The notes under the pieces: model-generated | Seen by the model: the letters and a program-made list of their open reading frames with translations, nothing else | The model's database searches: none | What the model was told of the DNA's origin: nothing | Made by a program: the position numbers and the translations under genes | Assembly: GCA_030691295.1 (NCBI GenBank) | Contig: JAUYEQ010000307.1 | Span: 1-19,358, forward strand | DNA: 19,358 nucleotides | Reading direction: 5' to 3' | Source of the DNA: Bacteroidota bacterium | Lineage (GTDB): Bacteria; Bacteroidota; Bacteroidia; Bacteroidales; Prolixibacteraceae | Shown: piece by piece, positions 1-9,100 of the stretch | How positions within the stretch are numbered: position 1 is the first letter of the stretch | Layout: each line of letters opens with the position of its first letter

Positions 1-1732
1 ATTGGGAAACGACATTTCGACTTTTCCTGATTATCCATCCGAAATCAGGGCACCGCAGGGTACAGTGGGAGGAGTTTCGGGATTTCAGGTACAATTGGGT
101 ACAAAAAAAGTAACAACCCCGGGTGATCTGGCCCACGTGCTTGTCGCAATGAATCCGGCAGCCCTGAAGGCAAATGCCTTATTTTTAAACCCGGCCGCAT
201 CAATTATTTTTGACGTTGACTCCTTCAGCGGAAAAAATCTGGAAAAAGCCCAGTTTAAAACCGACGATCCGTTTACTGAGTTAAAACTCAACGATTATTC
301 GTTGATTCCGGTTCCGATCACCAGCATGACCAAAGAAAGTCTGAAGGAACTGGAACTCGACAACAAGAGTATTTTGCGTTGTAAGAACATGTTTGCCCTG
401 GGTTTAATCTGCTGGATGTTCGATCGTCCGCTGGATTACATCGAAAAGTTTATTCAATCTAAATTCGGAAAGAAAAGTCCATTGATTGCTGAAGCAAACC
501 TTATAGTTCTTCATACCGGATACAATTACGGGATGAACCTTCAACACATGACGCCACAATACATTGTGCATCCTGCCCCAATCGAAAAAGGCACTTACCG
601 CAATATTAACGGGAACAATGCGACAGCATGGGGATTTATTGCCGCCGCTGAAAAAGCCGGGCTCGACCTTTTTATCGGCTCCTACCCTATTACTCCGGCC
701 ACCGATATTTTGCAGGCTTTGGCCGAACGAAAAGACCTGGGCGTAAAATCATTTCAGGCTGAGGATGAAATAGCGGGGATTTGTACCACCATTGGAGCAG
801 CCTTTGCCGGCGATCTGGCTGTAACCTCCACTTCAGGACCAGGTTTTGCCTTAAAATCAGAAGCACTGGGGCTTTCAGTAATGGCCGAACTACCATTGGT
901 CGTTGTAAATGTTCAGCGTGGCGGCCCATCAACCGGCCTGCCAACCAAAACCGAACAATCTGATTTACTGCAAACATTATACGGGAGGAACGGCGAAAGC
1001 CCGCTGGTTGTTTTAGCCGCGAGCACTCCTTCCGACTGTTTTTACTACGCCTACCTTTCGTGTAAAATTGCGTTGGAACGCATGGTTCCCGTGGTTCTTT
1101 TAACCGACGGATTTTTGGGCAACGGAAGCGAACCCTGGCGGGTTCCTACAATGGACGAGTTACCACCGATTACTCCACGCAAAGCGACCAATCCCGAATT
1201 GTTTAAACCGTACAACCGAGATCCGGAAACATTGGCAAGGGAATGGGCCGTTCCCGGAATGGAAGGTTTCCAGCACCGCATTGGCGGATTGGAAAAAAAT
1301 GCTGCCGGCGCTGTTAGCCACGATCCGGAAAATCACCACATCAACACTGAAATAAGGGCGGCTAAAGTGGAAAAAGTAGTCGATATGATTCCTGAACTGG
1401 AAGTAATTGGCGAACCCGAAGGCGACTTGCTGGTTGTTGGCTGGGGCGGAACCTATGGACACATGATCAGCTCGGTGCGTGCCATGCAAGATGCAGGCAA
1501 AAAGGTTAGCCTGGCTCATTTCAACTACATCAAGCCATTGCCAAAAAATACGGCTGAAGTTTTCAGCAAATTCAAAAAAATAGTGGTGTGCGAATTAAAC
1601 CTTGGCCAATTTGCCAGCTACCTGCGCGACAAAGTGCCGGGGCTCCATTATTACCAGGTAAATAAAATGAAAGGCTTGCCTTTCTCGGTACACGAATTAG
1701 TTGAAAAATTTGAAACAATACTGGAGGCTTAA
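1..1732 (+). CDS. korA: 2-oxoglutarate:ferredoxin oxidoreductase subunit alpha (fused gamma-alpha), 5' partial
   Basis: This is the alpha subunit of a 2-oxoacid:acceptor oxidoreductase. With KorB it converts 2-oxoglutarate and CoA to succinyl-CoA, CO2 and reduced ferredoxin in the cytoplasm. About 576 residues are visible. Residues 1-190 are the fused gamma domain, which opens on its conserved GNDISTFPDYP segment. Residues about 205-385 are the pyrimidine-binding domain (SYPITPATDILQ, then STSGPGFALKSEALGL and RGGPSTGLPTKTEQ). The last ~110 residues are the transketolase C-terminal-like domain (VVGWGGTYG). The open frame runs to the left edge, and the first in-frame TTG is not a credible start; family lengths suggest some 35-45 N-terminal residues are missing. 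The stop lies 2 bp before korB, so the two genes are co-transcribed. Substrate choice (2-oxoglutarate rather than another 2-oxoacid) is inferred from overall resemblance. Confidence 0.93.
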   Translation, partial: LGNDISTFPDYPSEIRAPQGTVGGVSGFQVQLGTKKVTTPGDLAHVLVAMNPAALKANALFLNPAASIIFDVDSFSGKNLEKAQFKTDDPFTELKLNDYSLIPVPITSMTKESLKELELDNKSILRCKNMFALGLICWMFDRPLDYIEKFIQSKFGKKSPLIAEANLIVLHTGYNYGMNLQHMTPQYIVHPAPIEKGTYRNINGNNATAWGFIAAAEKAGLDLFIGSYPITPATDILQALAERKDLGVKSFQAEDEIAGICTTIGAAFAGDLAVTSTSGPGFALKSEALGLSVMAELPLVVVNVQRGGPSTGLPTKTEQSDLLQTLYGRNGESPLVVLAASTPSDCFYYAYLSCKIALERMVPVVLLTDGFLGNGSEPWRVPTMDELPPITPRKATNPELFKPYNRDPETLAREWAVPGMEGFQHRIGGLEKNAAGAVSHDPENHHINTEIRAAKVEKVVDMIPELEVIGEPEGDLLVVGWGGTYGHMISSVRAMQDAGKKVSLAHFNYIKPLPKNTAEVFSKFKKIVVCELNLGQFASYLRDKVPGLHYYQVNKMKGLPFSVHELVEKFETILEA

Positions 1733-1734
1733 TC

Positions 1735-2799
1735 ATGACAAAATTTAATTATACTGCCAAAGATTTTAAGAGTGCAGCCGAAGTGCGCTGGTGCCCGGGG
1801 TGTGGCGATTATGCCATTATGAATGCGGTTCAAAAGACCATGGCCGATATGGATATCGCGCACAAAGATTTTGCGGTCATCTCAGGAATTGGCTGTTCTT
1901 CGAGGTTTCCGTATTACATGAGCACCTATGGCTTCCATACCATTCACGGACGTGCAACAGCCGTAGCGTCGGGCGTAAAGTCGGCCAATCCTGACCTGAC
2001 CGTTTGGGTAATTACCGGCGATGGAGATGGTTTGGCCATCGGGGGAAACCATTTTATCCACCTGGTTCGCAGAAATATCGATCTTAATCTGATCCTTTTC
2101 AACAACAAAATATACGGGCTTACCAAAGGCCAGTATTCGCCAACTTCGGAGAGAGGTGTGATTACCAAAACTTCACCTTACGGAACCATCGAAGATTCGT
2201 TTGTGCCCGGACAATTGGTATTGGGCTCACGCGGAACGTTCTTCGCCCGCTCGGTCGACAACAACGTAAAGCACACGCAGGAAGTACTGGCCGATGCCGC
2301 CGTTCACAAAGGAACTTCGGTGGTTGAAATTTTACAGAATTGTGTGATTTTCAACGATGGTATCCACGATTTCGTTTCTGATCCGAAATTCCGTGCCGAA
2401 CGTCAGATATTCCTGAAGAAAGGTCAGCCGATGATTTTTGGTGAGCAGGAAGACAAAGGTTTGATGCTGGAAAACGGCAAATTGAAAGTAGTTAAAATTG
2501 GAAAAAACGGCATTACCCGAGATGACATTTTGGTTCACGACCCCTCCGAAGACAACCTCGGACTACAAGTCGTGCTGATCAACATGGCGCTTCCCGAATT
2601 TCCAGTGGCGATGGGCGTTATTCGCAGTGTTGAAGCTCCGGTTTACGACCAGGAGATGGCCAAGCAGATCGAAAACATTCAGGCAAAACGTAAAGTTTCG
2701 TGCATGGACGAGTTGCTCCAATCGGGCAATACCTGGACAGTTGATGGTGAAAACTGCAGCGAACCAGTTAAGTTCTTCAGTCAAAAGTGCTTTGAATAA
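1735..2799 (+). CDS. korB: 2-oxoglutarate:ferredoxin oxidoreductase subunit beta
   Basis: This is the thiamine-diphosphate and [4Fe-4S] subunit that partners KorA in making succinyl-CoA and reduced ferredoxin. It has 354 residues, a normal length. Visible motifs are the cluster cysteines C20 and C23 (WCPGCG), C54 (GIGCSSR) and C203 (LQNCVIFNDG). This pattern matches two-subunit enzymes that carry their single cluster in the beta chain. The thiamine-diphosphate/Mg motif starts with GDG at residues 95-97 and ends with N123-N124, followed by KIYGLTKGQ. The ATG lies 2 bp after the korA stop and has GGAGG about 8 bp upstream, one of the few Shine-Dalgarno-like sites here. A strong terminator follows, so korAB form a closed unit separate from the PUL downstream. 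Confidence 0.95.
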   Translation: MTKFNYTAKDFKSAAEVRWCPGCGDYAIMNAVQKTMADMDIAHKDFAVISGIGCSSRFPYYMSTYGFHTIHGRATAVASGVKSANPDLTVWVITGDGDGLAIGGNHFIHLVRRNIDLNLILFNNKIYGLTKGQYSPTSERGVITKTSPYGTIEDSFVPGQLVLGSRGTFFARSVDNNVKHTQEVLADAAVHKGTSVVEILQNCVIFNDGIHDFVSDPKFRAERQIFLKKGQPMIFGEQEDKGLMLENGKLKVVKIGKNGITRDDILVHDPSEDNLGLQVVLINMALPEFPVAMGVIRSVEAPVYDQEMAKQIENIQAKRKVSCMDELLQSGNTWTVDGENCSEPVKFFSQKCFE

Positions 2800-2835
2800 A
2801 TTGCTTCCAGCATAGACTCTTATTAAAGATCAAAG

Positions 2836-2874
2836 AGGCCGGCCAGATTAATTTCTGTCCGGCCTTTCTCTTTT
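2836..2874 (+). terminator. Intrinsic terminator of korAB
   Basis: An inverted repeat has arms at 2836-2846 (AGGCCGGCCAG) and 2855-2865 (CTGTCCGGCCT). They form an 11-position stem with one mismatch, very GC-rich, with an 8-nt loop. A T-rich tract with interspersed C follows (2865-2874). It begins 36 bp after the korB stop. It should isolate korAB from the regulator gene. Confidence 0.85.
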
Positions 2875-3001
2875 GAAAACTTCCACCGGTCTTTTCCCAA
2901 AAAGCCAAATCATTCCAAAACAAAGCAAATAATTGTATATTTAAATCGTTTGAGCGCAGATGGCGTTAACCTTTTATGAATTCGTATTACCTCTTCTGGA
3001 T

Positions 3002-5917
3002 ATGTGCAAAAAATTAATCAGCCTGTTCGTTTTTGCCCTATTGTTGGGCAGCGATGTTTCCGCAGAAATCATCAACATCGGCGTTCCCTACATCCATAAC
3101 TACCCGAAAAAAGAATACAGGGGAGGTACACAGAACTGGTCGATAGCACAGGACCAGCGCGGGTTCTTGTATTTTGCCAATAACGACGGATTGCTCCATT
3201 TTGATGGGGTGAACTGGCAGTTGTACCGGATGCAAAACTCATCGATCGTCCGGTCGGTACATATTTCAAAGGGCGGAGTGGTTTATGTTGGCGCCTATAA
3301 TGAGCTTGGGAAAATGCAGGTCGGCAAAACCGGAAGAATGGAATTCCGGTCGTTAAAAAAATACATACCAGCCGCATTCCATAACTTTGATGACATCTGG
3401 AATATCACCGAAGTGGACAATAAAATCATATTCCAGTCATACAATTGCGCCTTTATATACCGAAACGACAGTACTGTTTCCGTAATCGAAGCCCCCAACC
3501 GATTTCAAAGTTCATTTCATGTAAACGGACGATTGTATTTTAACGACATTGAAAAAGGAATCCTTGAACTTTCGGCAAATAAACTACACGCCTTGCCCGG
3601 GTGCGAAAACATTAGGGGAGAAGAAATCTGGTCGATCCTACCGTACCGAAAGGGGAACGACTTGATGATTTTCACCTTAAACAAAGGCATTTTCATATTC
3701 AGCAACAATGAATTACGTGAGTGGAAAATACCGGTTAATGAACGGTTTAAAAGGAATCAGATTTTCAGCGCCACCATTACCCACGAAAATTACATCGCCA
3801 TCGGCACTGTTCAGGATGGGCTCTTTATCATCAACGAATATGGAGAGGTTGTTCAGCATATAAACCGGCAAAAGGGACTTCAAAACAATACTATTTTAAA
3901 GGTATTTGCCGATCGCGATAAAAACCTGTGGCTTGGCCTCGACAATGGTATTGATTACCTGAATATCAACTCTCCCATCACTTTCTTGCAACAATCGGAC
4001 GGAATCGGAGCCGGCTACACTTCCATTATTCACGAAGGGAAAATCTATCTGGGGACCAATCAGGGCTTATTTGTAAAAGGCTGGAACGATGACCGGACCA
4101 GCAACAATTTCGACCTGGTACCCGGAACGAATGGACAAGTTTGGTATCTGGGAATCCACGACAATATTCTTTTGTGCGGGCACAACAATGGGACCTACAT
4201 CATTGAAGAGGAGAAAGCCCGGCAGATCAGCAAAATTCCGGGAGCATGGAAATTTCACGCCCTGAAACAATTTCCGGGATATTTAATAGGCGGCACATAC
4301 AGCGGGCTGACCTACTACAAAAAGCAAAATAACAGTTGGGTTTATGGAGGCGTCATCAAAGGATTTATTGAATCGTGCCGCATTTTCGAGGAAGACGAAA
4401 ATGGCAATTTATGGATGAGCCACGGTTTTAAGGGCATCTATAAAATTGAGATGAGCAATTCCATCGACAGTATCCGAACATTTCGGTTTTACACCTCGAA
4501 AGACGGCTTGCCCACCAACTATAATCTGAACGTATATAAAATCAAAGGGAAAATACTGGTAACCTCCAACGCGGGCATTTACGAATACAATCCGGCCTCC
4601 GACAGCTTCGGGTCTTCGGGATATTTCAATCAGATTTTACATCCGTTGAAAGATATTTCGTACGTGAAAGAAGACAAAGCCGGCAACATTTGGTATGTGG
4701 CATGGAGCATGGCAAAAAACAAAACAGGAGTTTTCAGGATTCAGGAAGACATGAGTTACAAAGATGTAAGCGCTCCTTTTGGATTGCTGACCGGCAAATT
4801 TATCAGCGGATTTGAATCGGTTTATGCCTATGCCGATGACCATGTGTTTTTTGGGACAGAAGACGGTTTTGCCCACTATTCGCCCTTCACCAAATTCACC
4901 GACACACCCAAATTTGCCACCTACCTGACCAGAGCAACGGCGATTTATTTAGATAGCACCTTCTTTTATGGAAATTATACTCCGGATTCAGAGAACACCA
5001 AACCTGTTGAATTCAGTTTTCCATTTATAAATAACACGTTCCGTTTTTCATACACATCGCCATCGTACGACAACCACGACAACATCCAGTACAGCTATTT
5101 GCTATCGGGGTACAACAACAAATGGTCGGAATGGAGCACTACCCCCTACATTGAATTCGCTAAACTGCCACCCAATGATTATGTTTTTGCGGTTAAAGCC
5201 CGCAATCAAATGGGCATCGAAAGTACCGAATACCAACTGGCATTCACCGTAAATTCGCCATGGTACAAATCGATCTATGCCTATGGCGTTTATTTTCTGG
5301 CATTTATCGGACTTGTCCTTTTCATTGTCTGGATTGTGCTTAAACGAATTGAAATCTCGAAAAGGAAAGAACGCTTGAAACACCTTCGTTCATACCGACA
5401 AAAAGAGCAGGATTTTAAAAGACAGGCACTATTGGCCGAGAAGAAAATTATCAACCTAAAGAACGACAAGCTTAAAATAGAAATGATCCATCGCGACAAG
5501 GAATTGGCCAATCAAACGATGGATTTAATCCGGAAAAACAAATTCCTCCTGCGGATAAAAGACGAACTGGAAAAACTAAAAAAGCTAAGCGCCGATGAAG
5601 CGTTGAAAGATAAAATAACCTCATTGATCACTAAAATTGATAAAGACATTGACCACAAGAAGCAATGGGAAGTTTTTGAAACCGCTTTTGACGAAGTCCA
5701 CGAGGACTTTTTGACCCGGCTCAAAAACCAACACCCCAATCTTACCCCAAAAGAATTGAGACTTTGCGCCTACTTGCGAATGAACATTTCGACTAAAGAA
5801 ATAGCACCGCTGATGAATATATCGGTTCGCGGAGTTGAAATTTGCCGGTACCGCGTCCGCAAAAAAATGAACATCGACCGCGACCAGAACCTGACCCGAA
5901 TGATCATTGATTTATAA
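3002..5917 (+). CDS. Membrane-tethered propeller/Y_Y_Y sensor with LuxR-like HTH; probable PUL regulator
   Basis: This is a predicted inner-membrane transcriptional regulator that senses a ligand in the periplasm. From the ATG at 3002 it has 971 residues. It starts with a signal peptide (MCKKLISLFVFALLLG..SA). A long two-component-regulator-type propeller follows to about residue 670, with repeat motifs such as DQRGFLYFANNDGLLHFDG, DKNLWLGLDNGIDYLN and ENGNLWMSHGFKGIYK. A Y_Y_Y domain spans about 680-756 and a transmembrane helix 758-780. A charged, Lys/Glu-rich coiled coil spans about 785-890, and a helix-turn-helix about 914-971 (LTPKELRLCAYLRMN, then STKEIAPLMNIS). There is no histidine kinase, receiver or AraC domain, so it is not a classical hybrid two-component system. 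An in-frame ATG at 2960 adds 14 residues ahead of the signal peptide and is less likely. Its position just upstream of susC suggests it controls this PUL; the ligand is unknown. Confidence 0.88.
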   Translation: MCKKLISLFVFALLLGSDVSAEIINIGVPYIHNYPKKEYRGGTQNWSIAQDQRGFLYFANNDGLLHFDGVNWQLYRMQNSSIVRSVHISKGGVVYVGAYNELGKMQVGKTGRMEFRSLKKYIPAAFHNFDDIWNITEVDNKIIFQSYNCAFIYRNDSTVSVIEAPNRFQSSFHVNGRLYFNDIEKGILELSANKLHALPGCENIRGEEIWSILPYRKGNDLMIFTLNKGIFIFSNNELREWKIPVNERFKRNQIFSATITHENYIAIGTVQDGLFIINEYGEVVQHINRQKGLQNNTILKVFADRDKNLWLGLDNGIDYLNINSPITFLQQSDGIGAGYTSIIHEGKIYLGTNQGLFVKGWNDDRTSNNFDLVPGTNGQVWYLGIHDNILLCGHNNGTYIIEEEKARQISKIPGAWKFHALKQFPGYLIGGTYSGLTYYKKQNNSWVYGGVIKGFIESCRIFEEDENGNLWMSHGFKGIYKIEMSNSIDSIRTFRFYTSKDGLPTNYNLNVYKIKGKILVTSNAGIYEYNPASDSFGSSGYFNQILHPLKDISYVKEDKAGNIWYVAWSMAKNKTGVFRIQEDMSYKDVSAPFGLLTGKFISGFESVYAYADDHVFFGTEDGFAHYSPFTKFTDTPKFATYLTRATAIYLDSTFFYGNYTPDSENTKPVEFSFPFINNTFRFSYTSPSYDNHDNIQYSYLLSGYNNKWSEWSTTPYIEFAKLPPNDYVFAVKARNQMGIESTEYQLAFTVNSPWYKSIYAYGVYFLAFIGLVLFIVWIVLKRIEISKRKERLKHLRSYRQKEQDFKRQALLAEKKIINLKNDKLKIEMIHRDKELANQTMDLIRKNKFLLRIKDELEKLKKLSADEALKDKITSLITKIDKDIDHKKQWEVFETAFDEVHEDFLTRLKNQHPNLTPKELRLCAYLRMNISTKEIAPLMNISVRGVEICRYRVRKKMNIDRDQNLTRMIIDL

Positions 5918-5953
5918 TCACATGAAATATGGTGTGTAGCGAAAATCACATGA
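5916..5953. repeat. Direct repeat AATCACATGA, two copies
   Basis: The 10-mer AATCACATGA occurs at 5916-5925, overlapping the regulator's stop codon, and again at 5944-5953. The copies are 28 bp apart start to start. It may be part of the control region of susC, or chance; no function can be assigned from one locus. Confidence 0.35.
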
Positions 5954-6020
5954 TGTCGTATTGTTATTTTTCGGTTAATTGATATTAAAACACTATTAAA
6001 TAATTAATTAGAAAAATGAC

Positions 6021-6042
6021 TGATGTATTATTGATGTAATAA
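6021..6042 (+). promoter_or_regulatory. Tandem 11-bp repeat, candidate operator upstream of susC
   Basis: TGATGTATTAT (6021-6031) is followed directly by TGATGTAATAA (6032-6042), matching at 9 of 11 positions. The period is about one helical turn, which suits two protein subunits bound side by side on one DNA face. A further TGATGT occurs at 5951-5956. The site lies upstream of two TAnnTTTG promoter elements. That it binds the neighbouring regulator is inference. Confidence 0.4.
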
Positions 6043-6058
6043 CACATTACCTCTGACG

Positions 6059-6066
6059 TATTTTTG
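6059..6066 (+). promoter_or_regulatory. Candidate upstream -7 element TATTTTTG
   Basis: The sequence fits the Bacteroidota -7 consensus TAnnTTTG exactly. No convincing TTTG-like -33 box lies at the usual 17-23 bp spacing; the nearest TTG is about 25 bp upstream. It could be a second, activator-dependent susC promoter or chance in AT-rich DNA. Confidence 0.3.
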
Positions 6067-6080
6067 CAGTAGCACTTTTC

Positions 6081-6111
6081 TTTCACAACGGTAATTTATG
6101 CCATAGATTTG
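6081..6111 (+). promoter_or_regulatory. Probable susC promoter
   Basis: TTTC at 6081-6084 (3 of 4 to the -33 consensus TTTG) is followed after 19 bp by TAGATTTG at 6104-6111, an exact match to the Bacteroidota -7 consensus TAnnTTTG. Transcription would start near 6118 and leave a leader of about 70 nt. That leader holds two small hairpins: GCAC/GTGC at 6125-6137, and a weak AT-rich one at 6154-6175. There is no Shine-Dalgarno, as usual in this phylum. Confidence 0.55.
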
Positions 6112-6186
6112 TACCACCGAAATCGCACAATACGTGCAATTTAACAATCATTATTTTAGAAACCTTTTCTGAAAATTTATTTACTT

Positions 6187-9100
6187 ATGAAAAAAGCCGT
6201 TTTAGCTCTTTTAATTATTGCAGGCACTCTAGCAGGATTTGCGCAGGGCTTGCAGATAAGGGGAGTTGTCACGTCAGCAGACGATGGACAACCTATTCCC
6301 GGAGTAAGTGTTGTTGTGAAAGGAACAACCACCGGACAAATAACCAATATAGATGGAGCATACACGTTAAGTGTACCAGCTAACGCTACTTTGGTTTTTT
6401 CGTTTGTTGGAATGAAAACACAGGAAATTCCTGTCGAATCTCGTTCAGTAATCAACGTCGCTTTAGCCGCCGAGCAAACCGATATTGATGAAGTGGTGGT
6501 AGTTGGTTACGGAACCCAGAAAAAAAGTCTGGTTACCGGAGCCATCAGTAAAGTAAGCAGCGATGAGCTTAAAAAAACCTCCGACATGCGGGTCACCCAG
6601 GCCCTTCAGGGTAAAACCGCAGGTGTTGTTATTTCAAGCAACTCGGGCCAGCCAGGCGATCAGGTTTCGATCCGGATTCGTGGCATCGGCACCAACGGCG
6701 ACGCCGAACCTCTTTACATTATTGATGGATTGCCAATGAGCGGTGCAGGCACCGATTTCCTCAATTCGAACGATGTAGAATCGATCGAAGTACTGAAAGA
6801 TGCTGCTTCGAGCGCTATTTATGGAGCCCGCGGTGCAAACGGTGTTATCCTGATCACTACCAAGAGCGGTAAAAAAGACTCTAAAATGGTGGTTAGTTAC
6901 GATGGCTACCTTGGCGTACAAAACCCTTGGCGCAAACTGCGCTTGCTCAACAGCCAGGAATATGTGTTGTTGACCAACGAAGCTGCGATGAACGGTGGTT
7001 TGAGCCCCAAATTTTCACCCGCCGATATTGCAGGCTTTTCGGCTGATACCGACTGGCAGGACGAAATGTTCAACTACAATGCGCCAAAACAAAACCATTC
7101 TGTTTCCTTCAACGGCGGAACCGATAAAATCAGCTATTCTTCGTCAATCAACTATTTCAAACAGGATGGTATTGTTGCCAAAGGGAAATCGGAATTCGAA
7201 AAGTTTGGTTACCGTTTAAATACGACCGCCGAGTTTGGGTTCTTAAAATTTGGCACCAACTTAAACCTTGCTTACATCGGCAGCAAAGGAATTGATACGA
7301 ACAGCCACTTCGGAAACGGTTTGGCCCAAGCAGTAAACATGCCTCCAATTGTTCCGGTAAAATATTCCGATGGATCGTGGGCAACGCCCGATGATTTTGG
7401 AATTGGACTGCAAGAAATCACCAATCCGGTTGCCTTGCTCGACCAGGTAAATTCGGCCACTAAAACCAGTAAACTCATTGGCGGGTTATTTGCTGAAATC
7501 GATTTCAGCAAAATCAATTCCTCATTGGCTGGACTAAATTTCAGGACTACATACAGCGGAGAAATGGCCCTGGTCAACACTCGTAGCTATACCCCATTCT
7601 ATTATTTGGATGCCTTGCACTTTACGATCACCGACCGGGCTTCAAAAACCATGAACCTGTATTCGAGATGGAACTTCGAAAATGTGTTGACGTATGACAA
7701 AACCATCGATGCCCACCATTTCACAGTAATGGCCGGAACCACCGCTTTCAAAGATATGTTCGAGAACCTGCACGGCGAAAAATCGGATGTTATTTTTGAC
7801 GACTTCGAACACGCTTATATTGATAATGCTACTGACCCGGAAAGTGCTAACGCCGCGGGCGGTTATTCCGAGCATACCGTTGCTTCGTTATTCGGCCGTT
7901 TAAACTACGATTTTCTCGATCGCTATATGCTGACAGCAACCATCCGTCGTGACGGGTCCTCGCGTTTTGGCGACAAAAACAAATACGGTTATTTCCCATC
8001 AGTGGCAGCAGGCTGGGTTATTTCAAGAGAAGATTTCCTGAGCGGATCTTCTGATGTAATCGACCTGTTGAAACTTCGCGCAAGCTGGGGACAAAACGGA
8101 AGTGAAAACATCGGGAACTTTGGGTACACCTCCATCATCGGAAATCAAAACATTTACTATTTCGGCGACAGCAAAACACAATACAACGGCGTTCGACCAA
8201 CACGTATTGCGAATCCGTCACTGAAATGGGAGACTTCGGAACAAACCAACATTGGTCTTGATTTCGCGACACTCGGAAGCAGCCTCAGGGTTACCCTCGA
8301 TTACTACGTAAAAACGACCAAAGACTGGTTGGTGACCGCTCCGGTACCGATGTTGGTAGGAAACTCTGCTCCAACGATCAACGGAGGTTCGGTGCGCAAC
8401 TCGGGTTTCGAAGCCGAAGTGAGCTACAAAAAACAATTCGGGAAAGTGTATTTCAATGGCTCGATAAACGGAGCGTACAATAAAAACGAAGTACTCGACA
8501 TACAAAACTCTGAAAAAAGATTACAGGGCGGCGATGGCGGATTCGGTCAGGCCGGTGTACTTTTCGCTGAAGTTGGAACACCAATGGGTGTATTTTATGG
8601 CGTAAAAACCGATGGCATTTTCCAGAACGAAGCGGCCATTGCAGCATACGTAAACGCTGACGGCGGCAAAATTCAACCCTCGGCAAAACCTGGAGACATC
8701 AAATTTATTGACGAAAACGGCGATGGCAGAATTACTGATGCCGACCGTGTTGAACTCGGTTCTCCTTATCCCGATTTCACCGGAGGCTTAAACCTGAACC
8801 TCGAATACAAGGGATTCGATTTTAACATGTTTCTGTATGCCGCACTGGGACAGGAAGTGTACGATGCAACCCGTCGTTACGATGTGAACGGCACCAACTA
8901 CCGCGCCGACTGGCTGAACCGTTGGACTGGAGAAGGAACTTCGAACACTTATCCTCGCGTAACCTTTGTCGACGACAACCAGAACATGAAAACCGTAAGC
9001 GATTTCTTTGTTCACGATGGCAGTTTTGTCAGGCTTCGGAACATTACCCTCGGTTACACGTTGCCAAAAAGCATCACCGAGTACATCAAGATCAAAAACC

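Noticed and set aside
2936..2943. TATATTTA as a promoter -7 box for the regulator gene
   Set aside because: It matches 7 of 8 consensus positions but no -33 box is seen at the right spacing; chance is likely in this AT-rich stretch.
6154..6175. AT-rich hairpin in the susC leader as a riboswitch or sRNA target
   Set aside because: The stem is short, A-U only at its base and bulged; no known riboswitch pattern is visible.
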